Shown here piece by piece: positions 34,041 through 43,954 of a stretch of DNA of 64,000 nucleotides. Source of the stretch: Desulfovibrio sp. G11 (GTDB lineage Bacteria > Desulfobacterota > Desulfovibrionia > Desulfovibrionales > Desulfovibrionaceae); contig NZ_LT984798.1 of assembly GCF_900243745.1 (NCBI RefSeq), positions 862,501 to 926,500 of the forward strand, read 5' to 3'. The translations under genes were made by a program, and so were the position numbers. Under the pieces are notes generated by a model. It saw only the letters and a list, made by a program, of their open reading frames with translations, was not told the DNA's origin and made no database searches. Each line of letters begins with the position of its first letter. Within the stretch, counting starts at the first letter, position 1.

Positions 34041-35624
34041 TCATTTTTTTCTGCCTTTGCCCGGCGGGGTCAGCATGCGCACAGCGCGCACCTCATCAAT
34101 GCGACGCTTGTCCATACGGGTAATTTCCAGTTCCCATCCCTGATAGTGCAGGCGCTCGCCCTTTTCAGGAATGCGACCGAGCCGCTCCAGAATAAAGCCC
34201 GCCAGAGTAGCGCTGGACAGGCGCTTGGGCAGACTGATGCCCAGCCAGCTTGCGAACAGGTCTACCGTAAGACGTCCCGGCATGACCCAGCTGCCGTCAG
34301 GACGGCGGCAGGCCTCCGGCCCGGCGGGCATGTCGCCCATCTGCCCGGCCAGCACACTCAACAGTTCCGCCGGGGTAATCACGCCCACCACGCTGCCGTA
34401 CTCATCCCGCACAAAAGAAAGGGGCGTGGGATGTGTGCGAAAATCCTCCATAATCACATGCAGGGGCGTGTGCTCAAAAATCGTGGGCGCTGGCCGGATG
34501 TAAGACTTGAGATCCCACTTGCCGTCGGGCGAGCAGTCGCCGCGCTCAAGGATATCACCGGGATGTACCACGCCGAGCACCTCGTCCGTGTCACGCCGCA
34601 ATACGGGCAGCCAGGCCAGACGCGACGAAGCGGCATACCGGTTCACGGTTTTGCGGTCGGCATTGCTGTCCAGCCAGTTCACACGCTGGCGCGGAATCAT
34701 AATGAACCGTGCCGTGCGCCCGCCAAGACGTATGACCCGTGCCAGCATATCCCGCTCTTTGGGCGCGAAAAGCTGCTCCTTTTCTCCCCCGGCCAGGGCC
34801 GCGGCATCAAGCTGGGCATCGCCCTGCCCCGGGGCGTTGCCCCCGAGAATATTCAGGATCACGCGGGCCGTGGATTCGCGCATGTCGCGCATGCTGAAGC
34901 GTCTGCGCCGGTTGCGCAAGGCCCACTGGTTGCACGCTTCCACCATGATGGAAAAGACAATGGCCGCGTACATGTAGCCCTTGGGAATGTGAAAACCCAG
35001 GCCATCGGCCAGCAGGCTCAGGCCGATCATCAGCAGAAAACCGAGGCACAATACGATAACTGTAGGATGTCGCTCCATAAAATTGAGCAACGGAGCCGCT
35101 GCCAGCAGCATGATGCCCATGGCGATGACCACCGCCAGCATCATGATGGTCACATGCTCCACCATGCCCACGGCCGTGATGATGGAATCAAGGGAGAATA
35201 CGGCGTCCAGCACCACTATCTGAAAGATGACCTGCCAGAAATCCGCATGATGCCCCGAGTCCCCGGCATACCGGCCACTGTGGCCTTCCAGCCGGTCATG
35301 CAGCTCCATTGTACCCTTGAGCAGCAGAAAAACGCCCCCGGCCATGAGTATGAGATCGCGGGCGGCAAAACCGTGCCCCCCCAGTTCAAACAGAGGGGTG
35401 GTCAGCGTGGCCAGACGCGCCATGACGGTAAGAAGCAGCATGCGCATAAGCAGGGCCAGCCCAAGGCCCACCAGAAAAGCCTGCCGTTTGCGCTCACCGG
35501 GCAAGCGCCCGACAAGAATGGAAATAAAAACCAGGTTGTCCACCCCGAGCACCACTTCAAGCAGTACAAGTGTACCCAGGCCGGCCCAGGCAGAAAGGTG
35601 TGTCACCCATGAAAAGTCGAACAT
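34041..35624 (-). CDS. TerC-family membrane protein with CBS pair and CorC/HlyC domain
   Basis: 527 residues. The N-terminal TerC domain has seven membrane segments with the acidic signatures LLEVVLGVDNLVFISIL (near 20-36) and VVLDAVFSLDSIITAVGM (near 133-150), typical of the metal-handling TerC/YoaE group. A tandem CBS pair spans about 300-420 (IMIPRQRVNWLD, FVRDEYGSVVGVITPAELL) and a CorC/HlyC domain closes the protein (GWELEITRMDKRRIDEVRAVRM). It is probably a metal-ion transporter or metalation partner. GGAG lies about 11 bases before the ATG. Confidence 0.88.
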   Translation of the reverse strand: MFDFSWVTHLSAWAGLGTLVLLEVVLGVDNLVFISILVGRLPGERKRQAFLVGLGLALLMRMLLLTVMARLATLTTPLFELGGHGFAARDLILMAGGVFLLLKGTMELHDRLEGHSGRYAGDSGHHADFWQVIFQIVVLDAVFSLDSIITAVGMVEHVTIMMLAVVIAMGIMLLAAAPLLNFMERHPTVIVLCLGFLLMIGLSLLADGLGFHIPKGYMYAAIVFSIMVEACNQWALRNRRRRFSMRDMRESTARVILNILGGNAPGQGDAQLDAAALAGGEKEQLFAPKERDMLARVIRLGGRTARFIMIPRQRVNWLDSNADRKTVNRYAASSRLAWLPVLRRDTDEVLGVVHPGDILERGDCSPDGKWDLKSYIRPAPTIFEHTPLHVIMEDFRTHPTPLSFVRDEYGSVVGVITPAELLSVLAGQMGDMPAGPEACRRPDGSWVMPGRLTVDLFASWLGISLPKRLSSATLAGFILERLGRIPEKGERLHYQGWELEITRMDKRRIDEVRAVRMLTPPGKGRKK

Positions 35625-35690
35625 AGTGTCACGCTCCGGGGCGGTTGCCCCTTCTTGCGAAATGACGGATGCGGCGGCCCACTGCCACCG

Positions 35691-35729
35691 AAAAAAAAGA
35701 CAAAAGAGGGCCGAAAGCCCCCTTTTGTC
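35691..35729 (-). terminator. Rho-independent terminator of the rpsB-tsf operon
   Basis: On the minus strand GACAAAAGGGGGCT, a short loop and its complement (one mismatch) are followed by eight T (complement of A8 at 35691-35698). It lies about 180 bases past tsf. Confidence 0.9.
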
Positions 35730-35906
35730 AGTAAATTGCCGTTGCCATCGGCATCAGGTGATTCTCGGCTTCCGTTGCAAGGCGCAGGACGCGCCGGACG
35801 TGACAGGAAAGCGGAAAACCGGAATGCCGTTGCAAGCATGCGCTCAAAAACGCCCGGCATATGGCCGGACCAGCAGGCTGCTCCGGCTCGGACAAGTCAG
35901 ATGTCA

Positions 35907-36767
35907 TTACTCGGCAGCAAGCTGGATGCGTTCAAAGCCGGTAACAGTGATTTCATCGCCCACGGCCTTGCCCGTTTCACGCACGACATCGGTAATGGTC
36001 TTCTTGTCATCGCGGATGTAGGGCTGTTCCATAAGGCACACTTCTTTCTGGAACTTTTTCACCGCGCCGTCAGCAATCTTGTCAACGATATTGGCGGGTT
36101 TGCCTTCTTCCAGAGCCTTCTGGCGATACACTTCGCGCTCGCGTTCCACAGCGGCCTGGTCAAGGCTTGCGGCATCAAGAGCCATGGGGCTGGCAGCAGC
36201 CACCTGCATGGCGATATTTTTGGCAAGCTCCTGCACTTCGGGCTTGTCGACACTTTCAGCCTTGCCGCAGGTCAGGAAAACCAGCACACCGATCTTGCCG
36301 TTGGCGTGGATGTACTGGCCCACCAGGGAGCTTTCGCAGGGTTTGACGTGACGGGCAAACCTGCCGAGCTGCATGTTTTCGCCCACAGAGGCGATGAACT
36401 GGGTCACTTCTTCACCCATAAGGGCCTCAAGGGCAGCGGCGTCGGCGGGGGCGTTGTCCAGCACGCTTTTGGCCACCTTGGCGGCCATGTCCTGAAACTG
36501 GTCGCCGCGGGCCACAAAGTCGGTTTCGCACAGCAGCGAAGCCATGGCCACGGTCTTGCCGTCATCGCTCAGAGCCACGGTTACAAGACCTTCGCTGGTG
36601 GCGCGGCCGGACTTTTTGGCAGCCTTGGCCATGCCCTTCTGGCGCAGCCAGTCAACAGCTTTTTCCAGGTCGCCTTCTACTTCCACCAGGGCTTTCTTGC
36701 AGTCCATCATGCCCGCGCCGGTCATTTCGCGCAGTTCTTTCACCATCTGAGCAGTGATAGCAGCCAT
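35907..36767 (-). CDS. tsf: Translation elongation factor Ts
   Basis: Guanine-nucleotide exchange factor for EF-Tu, cytoplasmic. 286 residues with the UBA-like N-terminus VKELREMTGAGMMDCKKALVE and the core beginning near residue 55 (ATSEGLVTVAL, LLCETDFVARGDQF). GGAG lies six bases before the ATG; the longer open frame upstream is not conserved. It follows rpsB after about 138 bases in the usual order. Confidence 0.97.
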   Translation of the reverse strand: MAAITAQMVKELREMTGAGMMDCKKALVEVEGDLEKAVDWLRQKGMAKAAKKSGRATSEGLVTVALSDDGKTVAMASLLCETDFVARGDQFQDMAAKVAKSVLDNAPADAAALEALMGEEVTQFIASVGENMQLGRFARHVKPCESSLVGQYIHANGKIGVLVFLTCGKAESVDKPEVQELAKNIAMQVAAASPMALDAASLDQAAVEREREVYRQKALEEGKPANIVDKIADGAVKKFQKEVCLMEQPYIRDDKKTITDVVRETGKAVGDEITVTGFERIQLAAE

Positions 36768-36905
36768 TGTATTCTCCAAATGCGTCCGGCCTGCAGCCGG
36801 AGTTATCAAAATTACTTCCTGAATTGCAGAGGTGCATCCAAAACGGGGCAGCGCAGCCATAAATCAGGTTGCGCTGCCCCCAGGAATGCGAAAGCAGAAA
36901 ACCGG

Positions 36906-37682
36906 CTATTGGGCGGGAGCAGCCTCGGCAGCAGCTTCAACAGCGGCAGCCTTTTGCATGGCTTCTTCAGCGTTGGCGGTTTCGCCCTTGTGGTCCTTGC
37001 CCATAGCTTCGCCTTCCATGCAGGCTTCGGCAAAGGCGGCCACAAAAAGCTTGATGGCGCGGATGGCGTCATCGTTGCCGGGAATAATATAGTCGATGAC
37101 ATCGGGGTCGCAGTTGGTGTCGGTGACAGCAATGATCGGGATACCGAGCTTGCGGCATTCCTTGACGGCGATGTCTTCGCGATGGGGGTCGATGATAAAG
37201 GCAATCTGGGGCAGGCGATCCATATTCTTGATGCCGCCGAGGGTTTCTTCCAGCTTGGCAAGCTCGCGTTCCAGAAGCAGGATTTCCTTTTTCTGGTAGC
37301 GGTTGATGCTGCCGTCGGCAAACATGCTTTCAAGCTTCTTCAGGCGGTCAACGCTCTTCTGGATGGTGACAAAGTTGGTGAGCGTACCGCCCATCCAGCG
37401 ATTGGTCACGAAGAACTGTCCGGCGCGTCCGGCTTCAGCAGCCACGGCCTCCTGGGCCTGGCGCTTGGTGCCGATGAAAAGGACCTTGCCGCCCTTGGCC
37501 ACAATGTCCACCACCTTGTCGTGGGCAATGCGGAAGAGCTTTACGGTCTGCTGCAGGTCGATGATATGGATGCCGTTGCGCGCGCCGAAAATGTAAGGAC
37601 GCATCTTGGGATTCCAGCGGCGGGTCTGGTGACCGAAGTGCACGCCGGTTTCCAGCATTTGCTTCATGCTGACGTAAGCCAT
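36906..37682 (-). CDS. rpsB: 30S ribosomal protein S2
   Basis: Small-subunit protein. 258 residues with [22 protein letters not shown] at the N-terminus, then [23 protein letters not shown] and [14 protein letters not shown]. The C-terminal tail is Ala/Glu-rich, a common feature. GGAGG lies eight bases before the ATG. The open frame extends upstream across the leader without homology. A minus-strand promoter is seen at 37833-37861. Confidence 0.97.
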   Translation of the reverse strand: MAYVSMKQMLETGVHFGHQTRRWNPKMRPYIFGARNGIHIIDLQQTVKLFRIAHDKVVDIVAKGGKVLFIGTKRQAQEAVAAEAGRAGQFFVTNRWMGGTLTNFVTIQKSVDRLKKLESMFADGSINRYQKKEILLLERELAKLEETLGGIKNMDRLPQIAFIIDPHREDIAVKECRKLGIPIIAVTDTNCDPDVIDYIIPGNDDAIRAIKLFVAAFAEACMEGEAMGKDHKGETANAEEAMQKAAAVEAAAEAAPAQ

Positions 37683-37992
37683 GGGGATTCCTCCAAAGGG
37701 TTGTTTTCTTCCACCCACGCCCTGACCCTGCAACCCGGCGTCGCGCCTGAAGCACGAGTATGAACGCCGCCACACGCGGCATTCCGCCGGGCACCCCGGG
37801 CCGCTGCCTGGGTGTGCTTGATGGAAAGGGTGTACATACATGATCACCGCTGGGTTGGCAAGCATTGATGCGGGCTTTCCGCAAAAAATGGCGGCAGGCA
37901 GACCGCCCCTTTTCAAAGTCTGAAGCAGCCCTTATAGTTAAGGTCCATCTGCCGCAAAAAATACAAGACAAAAAATATCCGCAGGAAAAAAC
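37683..37992. other. rpsB leader and divergent promoter region
   Basis: About 310 bases between rpsB and the divergent M16 protease gene. The rpsB transcript would have a leader of about 140 bases, long enough for S2-type autoregulation as known in other bacteria; I did not identify the structure by eye. Confidence 0.4.
37833..37861 (-). promoter_or_regulatory. Sigma-70-type promoter for rpsB-tsf
   Basis: On the minus strand TTGCCA, 17 bases, TATGTA. Transcription would start about 140 bases upstream of the rpsB ATG. Confidence 0.6.
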
Positions 37993-40905
37993 ATGAACAA
38001 CCACGGCTTTACCCTGATCACCGAACAGCAACTGCGCGAAGTGGACGGCACCGCCCGTCTGTGGCGGCACGAAGCTACCGGCGCCCAGATGCTTTCCATC
38101 AGCAATACGGATGAAAACAAATGCTTTGGCGTGAGTTTTCGCACGCCGCCCACCGATTCCACCGGCGTGGCTCATATCCTGGAACATTCCGTCCTCTGCG
38201 GGTCTGACAAATATCCCGTCAAGGAACCGTTTGTGGAACTGCTCAAGGGGTCCCTGCAAACCTTCCTCAATGCCTTTACCTTTCCGGACAAAACCTGCTA
38301 CCCGGTTGCAAGCTGCAATCTGCGCGATTTTTACAACCTCATTGATGTCTATATCGACGCCGTTTTTCATCCGCGCATCAACGAAGACATTTTCAAGCAG
38401 GAAGGCTGGCATGTGGATGCCCCATCTGCGGACGGCCCCTGGGCCTACAAGGGCGTTGTCTATAATGAAATGAAAGGCGTGTACTCTTCTCCGGACTCCG
38501 TGCTTGCCGAGCAGAGCCAGCAGTCCCTTTTTCCCGACACGCTGTACAGCCTTGACTCCGGCGGCAATCCCCAGTGCATTCCCGACCTTACCTACGAGGC
38601 GTTTTGCGACTTCCACAGCCGCTATTATCACCCGAGCAATGCCCGCTTTTTCTTCTGGGGCGATGACCCGGAAGCTGAACGGCTGCGCCTTGCAGGCCAG
38701 GCTCTGGAAAAATACACGGCACGTCCTGTGGATTCCACTGTTCCCCTGCAAAAGCGTCTCGACACACCGCGCCATATCGAAGTGCCCTATGCAGCCTCCG
38801 AAGGCGAAAAGCGCGCCCTGTTCACGGTCAACTGGCTGCTTGGCGAACGCGGCGACGTGGATCAGGCCCTGCTGATGGAGATGCTCGAGCACATCCTTGA
38901 AGGGCTGCCCGGCTCCCCCCTGCGCAAGGCGCTCATCGCCTCGGGCCTTGGTGAAGACACCACGGGCTGCGGGCTGGAAACAGACCTCCGCCAGATGTAC
39001 TACTCCACCGGTCTCAAGGGCGTGGCCCCCCGGGACGTTCCGGCGGCCGAAGTACTCATTTTTGAAACCCTGGCCCAACTGGCTGAAGAAGGCATTCCCG
39101 CTGCCGCTGTGGAAGCTGCCGTCAACACGGTGGAATTCGCCTACCGTGAAAACAATTCCGGCCGTTTCCCGCGCGGGCTTTCAGCCATGATCCAGTCGCT
39201 GTCCACCTGGCTGTATGACGGTGACCCCCTGGCTCCCCTGGCGTGGGAGGCTCCCCTGGCTGCCCTTAAAAAGCGTATCCAGGCAGGCGAACCCGTATTT
39301 GAACAGGCCATCAAAGACTGGTTCCTGAACAACAACCATCGCGCCACCGTGGTGCTGCTGCCGGATACGGGCCTTGGCAAAGCCCGCGATGAAGCGGAAA
39401 AAGCCCGTGTGGATGCGGTGCAGGCCGCAGCTGGTCCCGAAGAACGCGCAGCCGTGGCCGCCGACACCCGGCGCCTTGAAGAAGTGCAGAGCGCCCCCGA
39501 CAGCCCGGAGGCACTGGCGACCATTCCGGCTCTCGGGCTTGAAGACCTGCCGGCGCACAACGCCCCCATCCCCCGCAATGTGGTGGAAGTGCCGGAGGCC
39601 ATCCTGAGCCACGAACTTCCCACCCAGGGCGTTGCCTACACCACCCTGTTGCTGCCGCTGGATAACGTGCCTGACCGCCTTGTTCCCCTGCTGCCGCTCT
39701 TTGCCCGTAGCCTCACGGAAATGGGTACGGCGCGACGCGACTTTACGGAGCTTGGGGCGCTCATGGCCGCCAAGACCGGCGGCGTGGGGGCCGACCCCCT
39801 GCTGGGTACCGTGCGCGAAAGCCGCAAAACCGTGAGCTATCTGGCCGTTTCCGGTAAGACAGTGTATGACAAGCTGCCTGATTTATTTAACATCATACAT
39901 GAAATCCTGCTTGAGCCTCTGGCCGACAAGAAGGTCATCGAAGCGCGCGTGGGCCAGATGCTGCTTGAAACCAAGGCCCGCCTGGAAAACGCCCTTCAGT
40001 CCGCCGGGCATGCGGCCGTAAGCGCGCGCCTGCGGGCGCGCTACACCGGCGCGGGCGCTCTGGCCGAGCGCACCACGGGCCTGAGCTACCTTGAAAGCGT
40101 GCGCGCCATGCTTGGCCGTATGGAAAAAGAGCCGCAGACGGTCATGGCCGACCTTGAAGAGCTTCGCAACCGCATCGTGGCACGCCCCGGCGCGGTCTTT
40201 GACTGCACCGCCGAGGCTTCCGGCCTGTCCCAGGCTGAAAGCCACGCCCGCCGCCTGTTGCAGGCCCTGCCCCAGTTGCGTCCCGGCGCCGCAGGCGGCA
40301 TTGGCGAAACCCCCATGCGCCTGCCTGCGGCCGAAGCCTTCATCGCTCCGGCGCAGATCAACTATGTGGGCAAGGCCGCCAACATCTATGATCAGGGCTA
40401 TATATATCACGGCTCTGCCAGTGTTATCCTGCGCTACCTGCGCATGGGCTACCTGTGGGAGCGTGTGCGTGTGCGCGGTGGCGCATACGGGGCATTCTGC
40501 AACCTGGACCGCCTGGGCGGCACCCTTGTCTGCGCCTCCTATCGCGACCCCAATGTGGAAGCCACCCTGGAGGCCTTTGACGGCATGGCCGACTTCCTGC
40601 GCGGCTTCACGCCCGACAAGGCCCAGCTTACCCAGGCCATAGTGGGCGCCATCGGCGATCTGGACAGCTACCTTCTGCCCGACGCCAAGGGTGCGCAGTC
40701 CCTGGCCCGCTGGCTCACCAACGATACGGACGCCGCCCGCGCGCTTATGCGCGAGGAAATCCTTTCCACCACCGAAAAGCACTTCCGTGATTTCGCGGAA
40801 GTGCTGGCCGAAGCCGCCGCCAAGGGACATATTTGCGTGCTTGGCGGCCCCCGGGCAGAGGCTGCCGCAGCGGAACACGGGTGGGAAAGCAGCAGACTGA
40901 TCTAA
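37993..40905 (+). CDS. M16C-family zinc metalloprotease (PreP/falcilysin-like)
   Basis: 970 residues, the full double-lobed M16C architecture. The inverted zinc motif HILEH is at residues 61-65 (TGVAHILEHSVLCGS), the second zinc ligand lies in VVYNEMKGVYSSPDS near 151, and the M16C-associated domain occupies about 470-715. No signal peptide is visible, so it is probably cytoplasmic and degrades small peptides. AGGAAA precedes the ATG. It stands alone, divergent from rpsB. Confidence 0.93.
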   Translation: MNNHGFTLITEQQLREVDGTARLWRHEATGAQMLSISNTDENKCFGVSFRTPPTDSTGVAHILEHSVLCGSDKYPVKEPFVELLKGSLQTFLNAFTFPDKTCYPVASCNLRDFYNLIDVYIDAVFHPRINEDIFKQEGWHVDAPSADGPWAYKGVVYNEMKGVYSSPDSVLAEQSQQSLFPDTLYSLDSGGNPQCIPDLTYEAFCDFHSRYYHPSNARFFFWGDDPEAERLRLAGQALEKYTARPVDSTVPLQKRLDTPRHIEVPYAASEGEKRALFTVNWLLGERGDVDQALLMEMLEHILEGLPGSPLRKALIASGLGEDTTGCGLETDLRQMYYSTGLKGVAPRDVPAAEVLIFETLAQLAEEGIPAAAVEAAVNTVEFAYRENNSGRFPRGLSAMIQSLSTWLYDGDPLAPLAWEAPLAALKKRIQAGEPVFEQAIKDWFLNNNHRATVVLLPDTGLGKARDEAEKARVDAVQAAAGPEERAAVAADTRRLEEVQSAPDSPEALATIPALGLEDLPAHNAPIPRNVVEVPEAILSHELPTQGVAYTTLLLPLDNVPDRLVPLLPLFARSLTEMGTARRDFTELGALMAAKTGGVGADPLLGTVRESRKTVSYLAVSGKTVYDKLPDLFNIIHEILLEPLADKKVIEARVGQMLLETKARLENALQSAGHAAVSARLRARYTGAGALAERTTGLSYLESVRAMLGRMEKEPQTVMADLEELRNRIVARPGAVFDCTAEASGLSQAESHARRLLQALPQLRPGAAGGIGETPMRLPAAEAFIAPAQINYVGKAANIYDQGYIYHGSASVILRYLRMGYLWERVRVRGGAYGAFCNLDRLGGTLVCASYRDPNVEATLEAFDGMADFLRGFTPDKAQLTQAIVGAIGDLDSYLLPDAKGAQSLARWLTNDTDAARALMREEILSTTEKHFRDFAEVLAEAAAKGHICVLGGPRAEAAAAEHGWESSRLI

Positions 40906-40941
40906 AAAGGATACTGAACGGGACCGGTTTCGGCAGGCGAG

Positions 40942-41883
40942 TTGACAGGCGTTCGCCGGGACCGGTTCCGAAACACAGATTGCAACACAGTGTTTTCCAC
41001 CAGCCCGCCACCTTGCGCCCCGCCCGCGCCATCCCCGGCAGAGACGCCCACCGCCTTTCTCGCCGGGCATCCTCTTGCCGGGCGCATTGCCGCGCCCTCT
41101 TTCGTCATGCCGGCCGGCGTGGCAGAAAATGCGCGTTTTCTCGCGGAGCGCGTAGACGAGGTGGCGTTGTGCCTGTTTGAATCCAGCGCCTGCCTGCAAT
41201 ATGACTCCGGCGACCTGCCGCCGGATCTGGCGGCCCTGCCCTTGCGCTGGCATGCCCACCTGCCTGTAGACCTTCCCTGGTCCCGGGGACCGGCCGTGCG
41301 CCAGGCCAGTCCGGCACGCCGGGCCGCATGCACGGCAGCGGCGGTCATTGCACGGCTCATGGCCCTTGTTCCCGGCCTTGTCCCGCGCGTGGCGGTGCTG
41401 CACCCGCCGGAAGGCCCGCCCGACCTGCAGCGCACCCTGCTGGCAGATTTTGCAGAACACTGGCGAAATGGGGCAGACAACCCGGAAGCCCCCCCGGCCC
41501 TGCGCCATATTCCTCTCTTGCTGGAAAATGTGGCGCACAGCGATGTGGCCTGCCTTGGCAAAAACTTTCTTCATGAGCACGGGCTGGGGCTTTGTCTGGA
41601 CGTGGGACATCTCCTCGGCTATGCTCAGAAAAAGCTGCTGCATTCGGCCCTGCCCTCACAGGCGGGCCTGCTGCACTGGAGCGCACCCGGCAAGGGCGAC
41701 CAGCACCTGCCGCTCACAGCTCTCACGCCGTCGCAAAGACGCATTGCGCGGCGCATCATGGCTGACGCCCCGAGCACGTCCACACATCTGGTAGAAGTTT
41801 TCAAGTGGGAAGGCCTGGCGGCTTCCCTGCCTGTTCTGTCAGCCCTTGCCACCGGCGAAACGCCGGATGCGTCCTGGGGCTGA
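40942..41883 (+). CDS. CbiR-like cobamide phosphodiesterase / sugar-isomerase-fold protein
   Basis: Up to 313 residues with a TIM-barrel (AP endonuclease 2-like) pattern: LCLFESSACLQYDSGDLPPD, LPLRWHAHLPVDLPW, PRVAVLHPPEG, PLLLENVAHSD, GLCLDVGHLLGYAQ, LHWSAPGKGDQHLPLTALT and HLVEVFKWEGL. The His, Glu and Asp residues in these blocks are likely metal ligands. The pattern fits CbiR-type cobamide-remodelling enzymes as I remember them. The start is unclear: the frame opens at a TTG without a good ribosome site, and the first 45 residues look non-conserved. Confidence 0.6.
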   Translation: MTGVRRDRFRNTDCNTVFSTSPPPCAPPAPSPAETPTAFLAGHPLAGRIAAPSFVMPAGVAENARFLAERVDEVALCLFESSACLQYDSGDLPPDLAALPLRWHAHLPVDLPWSRGPAVRQASPARRAACTAAAVIARLMALVPGLVPRVAVLHPPEGPPDLQRTLLADFAEHWRNGADNPEAPPALRHIPLLLENVAHSDVACLGKNFLHEHGLGLCLDVGHLLGYAQKKLLHSALPSQAGLLHWSAPGKGDQHLPLTALTPSQRRIARRIMADAPSTSTHLVEVFKWEGLAASLPVLSALATGETPDASWG

Positions 41884-41960
41884 AGGCAAAAGCAAAGCCA
41901 TGCGGCGTATGTATCCGCCGTGCAATCAGGGGCATCGGCCTCGGGAGGATGAACACAGCA

Positions 41961-43004
41961 ATGCTGCCCACTGCCGAACTTGTCGCCAATATGAAGCAAT
42001 GGCGGCAATCACTGGACAAGGAAGACCGCTGGTGCATCCTTATCAATGCCGACCCCGATGCCCTGGCTTCGGCGTTGGCGCTGAGGCGCATTTTGTTGCC
42101 GCGGGTTCACAATGCCGACATTGCGCGCGTCAACGAGGTCACCCGGCCCGACAACCTCGCCATGATACGCTATCTGCGCATCCCGGTGCGCATGTGGCAG
42201 GCGGAAAAGGCCGACCAGTACAACCGCTTTGCCATAGTGGATTCCCAGCCGCACCATCACAAGGCTTTTCACGGCGTTGTCTTTGACTGTGTCATCGACC
42301 ACCACCCCCTGCCGTCCGGCACAGATGAATCGCCCTATTCTTCCGACGCCTATTGCGATATCCGCCCCGGCCTCGGGGCCACCAGCACCATGATGACCCG
42401 CTACATGCAGGGCCTGCGCATGCGGCCCGGCCCCAGGCTGGCTACCGCCCTGTTGTACGGCATACGCACCGACACGGGGGCTTTCGAACGTTCGGGCGAT
42501 GAGGACGATTTTCGCGCGTACCAGTGGCTTTCACGCCATGCGGACAACAACCTGCTGCGGCGCATTGTGCGCAGCGAATACCTGCGTGACTGGCTGCCAC
42601 TTTTTTCGCGCGCCTTCCGCAGTCTTACCGACTGCCGGGGCAGCGGGGCCTTTGCCTGGCTCAATGAGGTCAACAGCGCCGACCTGCTGGTGGCTGTAGC
42701 CGATTTTTTCACCCGTGTGCACGGGCTGAAGTGGATTGCGGTGAGCGGTATTGTGGGCAAGACTGTCATTGTCATCTTTCGCGGCGACGGCGGGCGCGAC
42801 ATCGGGCGCCTGGCTGACGCCTGCTTTTATGACGTGGGGCAGGCCGGGGGACACCGCAACATGGGCAGGGCGGAGTTTCCGCTGGCGGCGGTTCCGGAAA
42901 ACGTCAAGGTGACGGACTTTGTGCTGAAACGCCTGCAGACACGCAAGCTGCGCCGCGCCACATCCCCTGCTGCTGAAGACAAGGGCAGCCCCCGCACCCC
43001 CTAG
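41961..43004 (+). CDS. DHH-family phosphoesterase
   Basis: About 347 residues, cytoplasmic. Motif I of the DHH domain appears as ILINADPDALASALAL (near residue 26), motif II as FAIVDSQPHHH, motif III as CVIDHHPLPSG (DHH triad) and motif IV as IRTDTGAFER; the C-terminal DHHA1-like part has VGKTVIVIFRGDGGRDIGRLA. Such proteins degrade nanoRNA, cyclic dinucleotides or 3'-phosphoadenosine phosphate. GGGAGG directly abuts an ATG at 41949 and lies 12 bases before the ATG at 41961; the latter is more workable. Confidence 0.85.
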   Translation: MLPTAELVANMKQWRQSLDKEDRWCILINADPDALASALALRRILLPRVHNADIARVNEVTRPDNLAMIRYLRIPVRMWQAEKADQYNRFAIVDSQPHHHKAFHGVVFDCVIDHHPLPSGTDESPYSSDAYCDIRPGLGATSTMMTRYMQGLRMRPGPRLATALLYGIRTDTGAFERSGDEDDFRAYQWLSRHADNNLLRRIVRSEYLRDWLPLFSRAFRSLTDCRGSGAFAWLNEVNSADLLVAVADFFTRVHGLKWIAVSGIVGKTVIVIFRGDGGRDIGRLADACFYDVGQAGGHRNMGRAEFPLAAVPENVKVTDFVLKRLQTRKLRRATSPAAEDKGSPRTP

Positions 43005-43300
43005 GCACCCGCCCGTAAAACCAGCACGACGCCCGCTACGCGTGGCTGGGCAAAGGCGTATGGAGACGGCATCTTGACCGCAAGTTCCTTCGGGGCAGCG
43101 GTGCTGCCTACCGGCCCTGGGGCCAAGGCCCGCCAGGGAGCCATAACGCGACTGACCGGAGGAGCTGTTTCTGTATCAGAAAACTTGTGCCAGGTGCAAA
43201 AAAGCCTTTTTACAAAAGACGTGTACGTTCACAGTGCACGACTTGGAGTAAAAAGGCTTTTTAACGTAGCAAGCTGGCAAAAAGTACAGAAAAACAGCCT
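43005..43300. other. Convergent intergenic region with a long inverted repeat
   Basis: Holds the 15-bp inverted repeat at 43199-43262 described separately. No gene is visible between the DHH gene and the gntR-type gene. Confidence 0.5.
43199..43262. terminator. 15-bp perfect inverted repeat with a 34-nt loop, possible bidirectional terminator
   Basis: AAAAAGCCTTTTTAC (43199-43213) and GTAAAAAGGCTTTTT (43248-43262) are exact complements; inside the loop CGTG and CACG can pair further. Either strand ends in a T-rich 3' arm. It lies 40 bases past the gntR-type gene, which it probably terminates. Confidence 0.6.
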
Positions 43301-43954
43301 CTAGCGTTGCCCGCACTGAAGCCCGAGACGCCGCCCGGATTCGGCATAATGCTCGCGCAGGACACGCTCGATACGCTGTAGGTCGCGGCTGCACAGGGTA
43401 TCATAAATGAGCGTGTGGCGCTCATAGAATTCCTGGGGCGAAAAAAGCGTATCCCAGCTTTTATAATAGAGAAACTTTGAAATATGGGCGCAGGAGTTGC
43501 GGGCCGTGCTGACCATCAGCCTGTTGGAACAGCGCGAAAGCAGCGCATCGTGAAACGCTTCATCCACAACGCTCATGCTCGAAAGCCCTGTAGCGCTGCG
43601 GCTTTGCCGCGCCATCTCGTCCAGTATGGTCTTCACTTCGGCCACGGCCGCATCATCCCACTTATCCATGGACTGGACAATGCAGGCCCCTTCCAGCGTA
43701 CCCCCAAGGCAGTAACTGTCTTCAATTTCCTGTGCTGTAAGATGGCGGATATGCTTGGCCTTTTGCGGCAGGCCGGTCACAAGCCCCTGCTGCAGAAGGG
43801 TTTGCAGGGCTTCGCGCACGGGTCCGCGGCTGATGCCGAGATGCTCCGCGATCTCTGTTTCGCGGATGGGGTCGCCGGGCATGAGTGTTCCGTCAAGCAG
43901 ACACTGCTTGATATAATCTATGGCCTGCGCGCTGTAGGTCTGAACGTGGCTCAA
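43301..43954 (-). CDS. GntR-family transcriptional regulator, FCD subgroup
   Basis: 217 residues. The winged helix (about 10-75) shows IRETEIAEHLGISRGPVREALQTLLQQGLV. The FCD ligand domain (about 85-210) contains the expected metal or ligand His/Asp pattern, including DEAFHDALLSRCSNRLM and ERHTLIYDTLCSRD. It starts at TTG with GAGGAG six bases upstream. It lies next to an NhaC-type transporter and a PLP lyase on the same strand, which it probably controls in response to an organic acid or amino acid. Confidence 0.9.
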   Translation of the reverse strand: MSHVQTYSAQAIDYIKQCLLDGTLMPGDPIRETEIAEHLGISRGPVREALQTLLQQGLVTGLPQKAKHIRHLTAQEIEDSYCLGGTLEGACIVQSMDKWDDAAVAEVKTILDEMARQSRSATGLSSMSVVDEAFHDALLSRCSNRLMVSTARNSCAHISKFLYYKSWDTLFSPQEFYERHTLIYDTLCSRDLQRIERVLREHYAESGRRLGLQCGQR

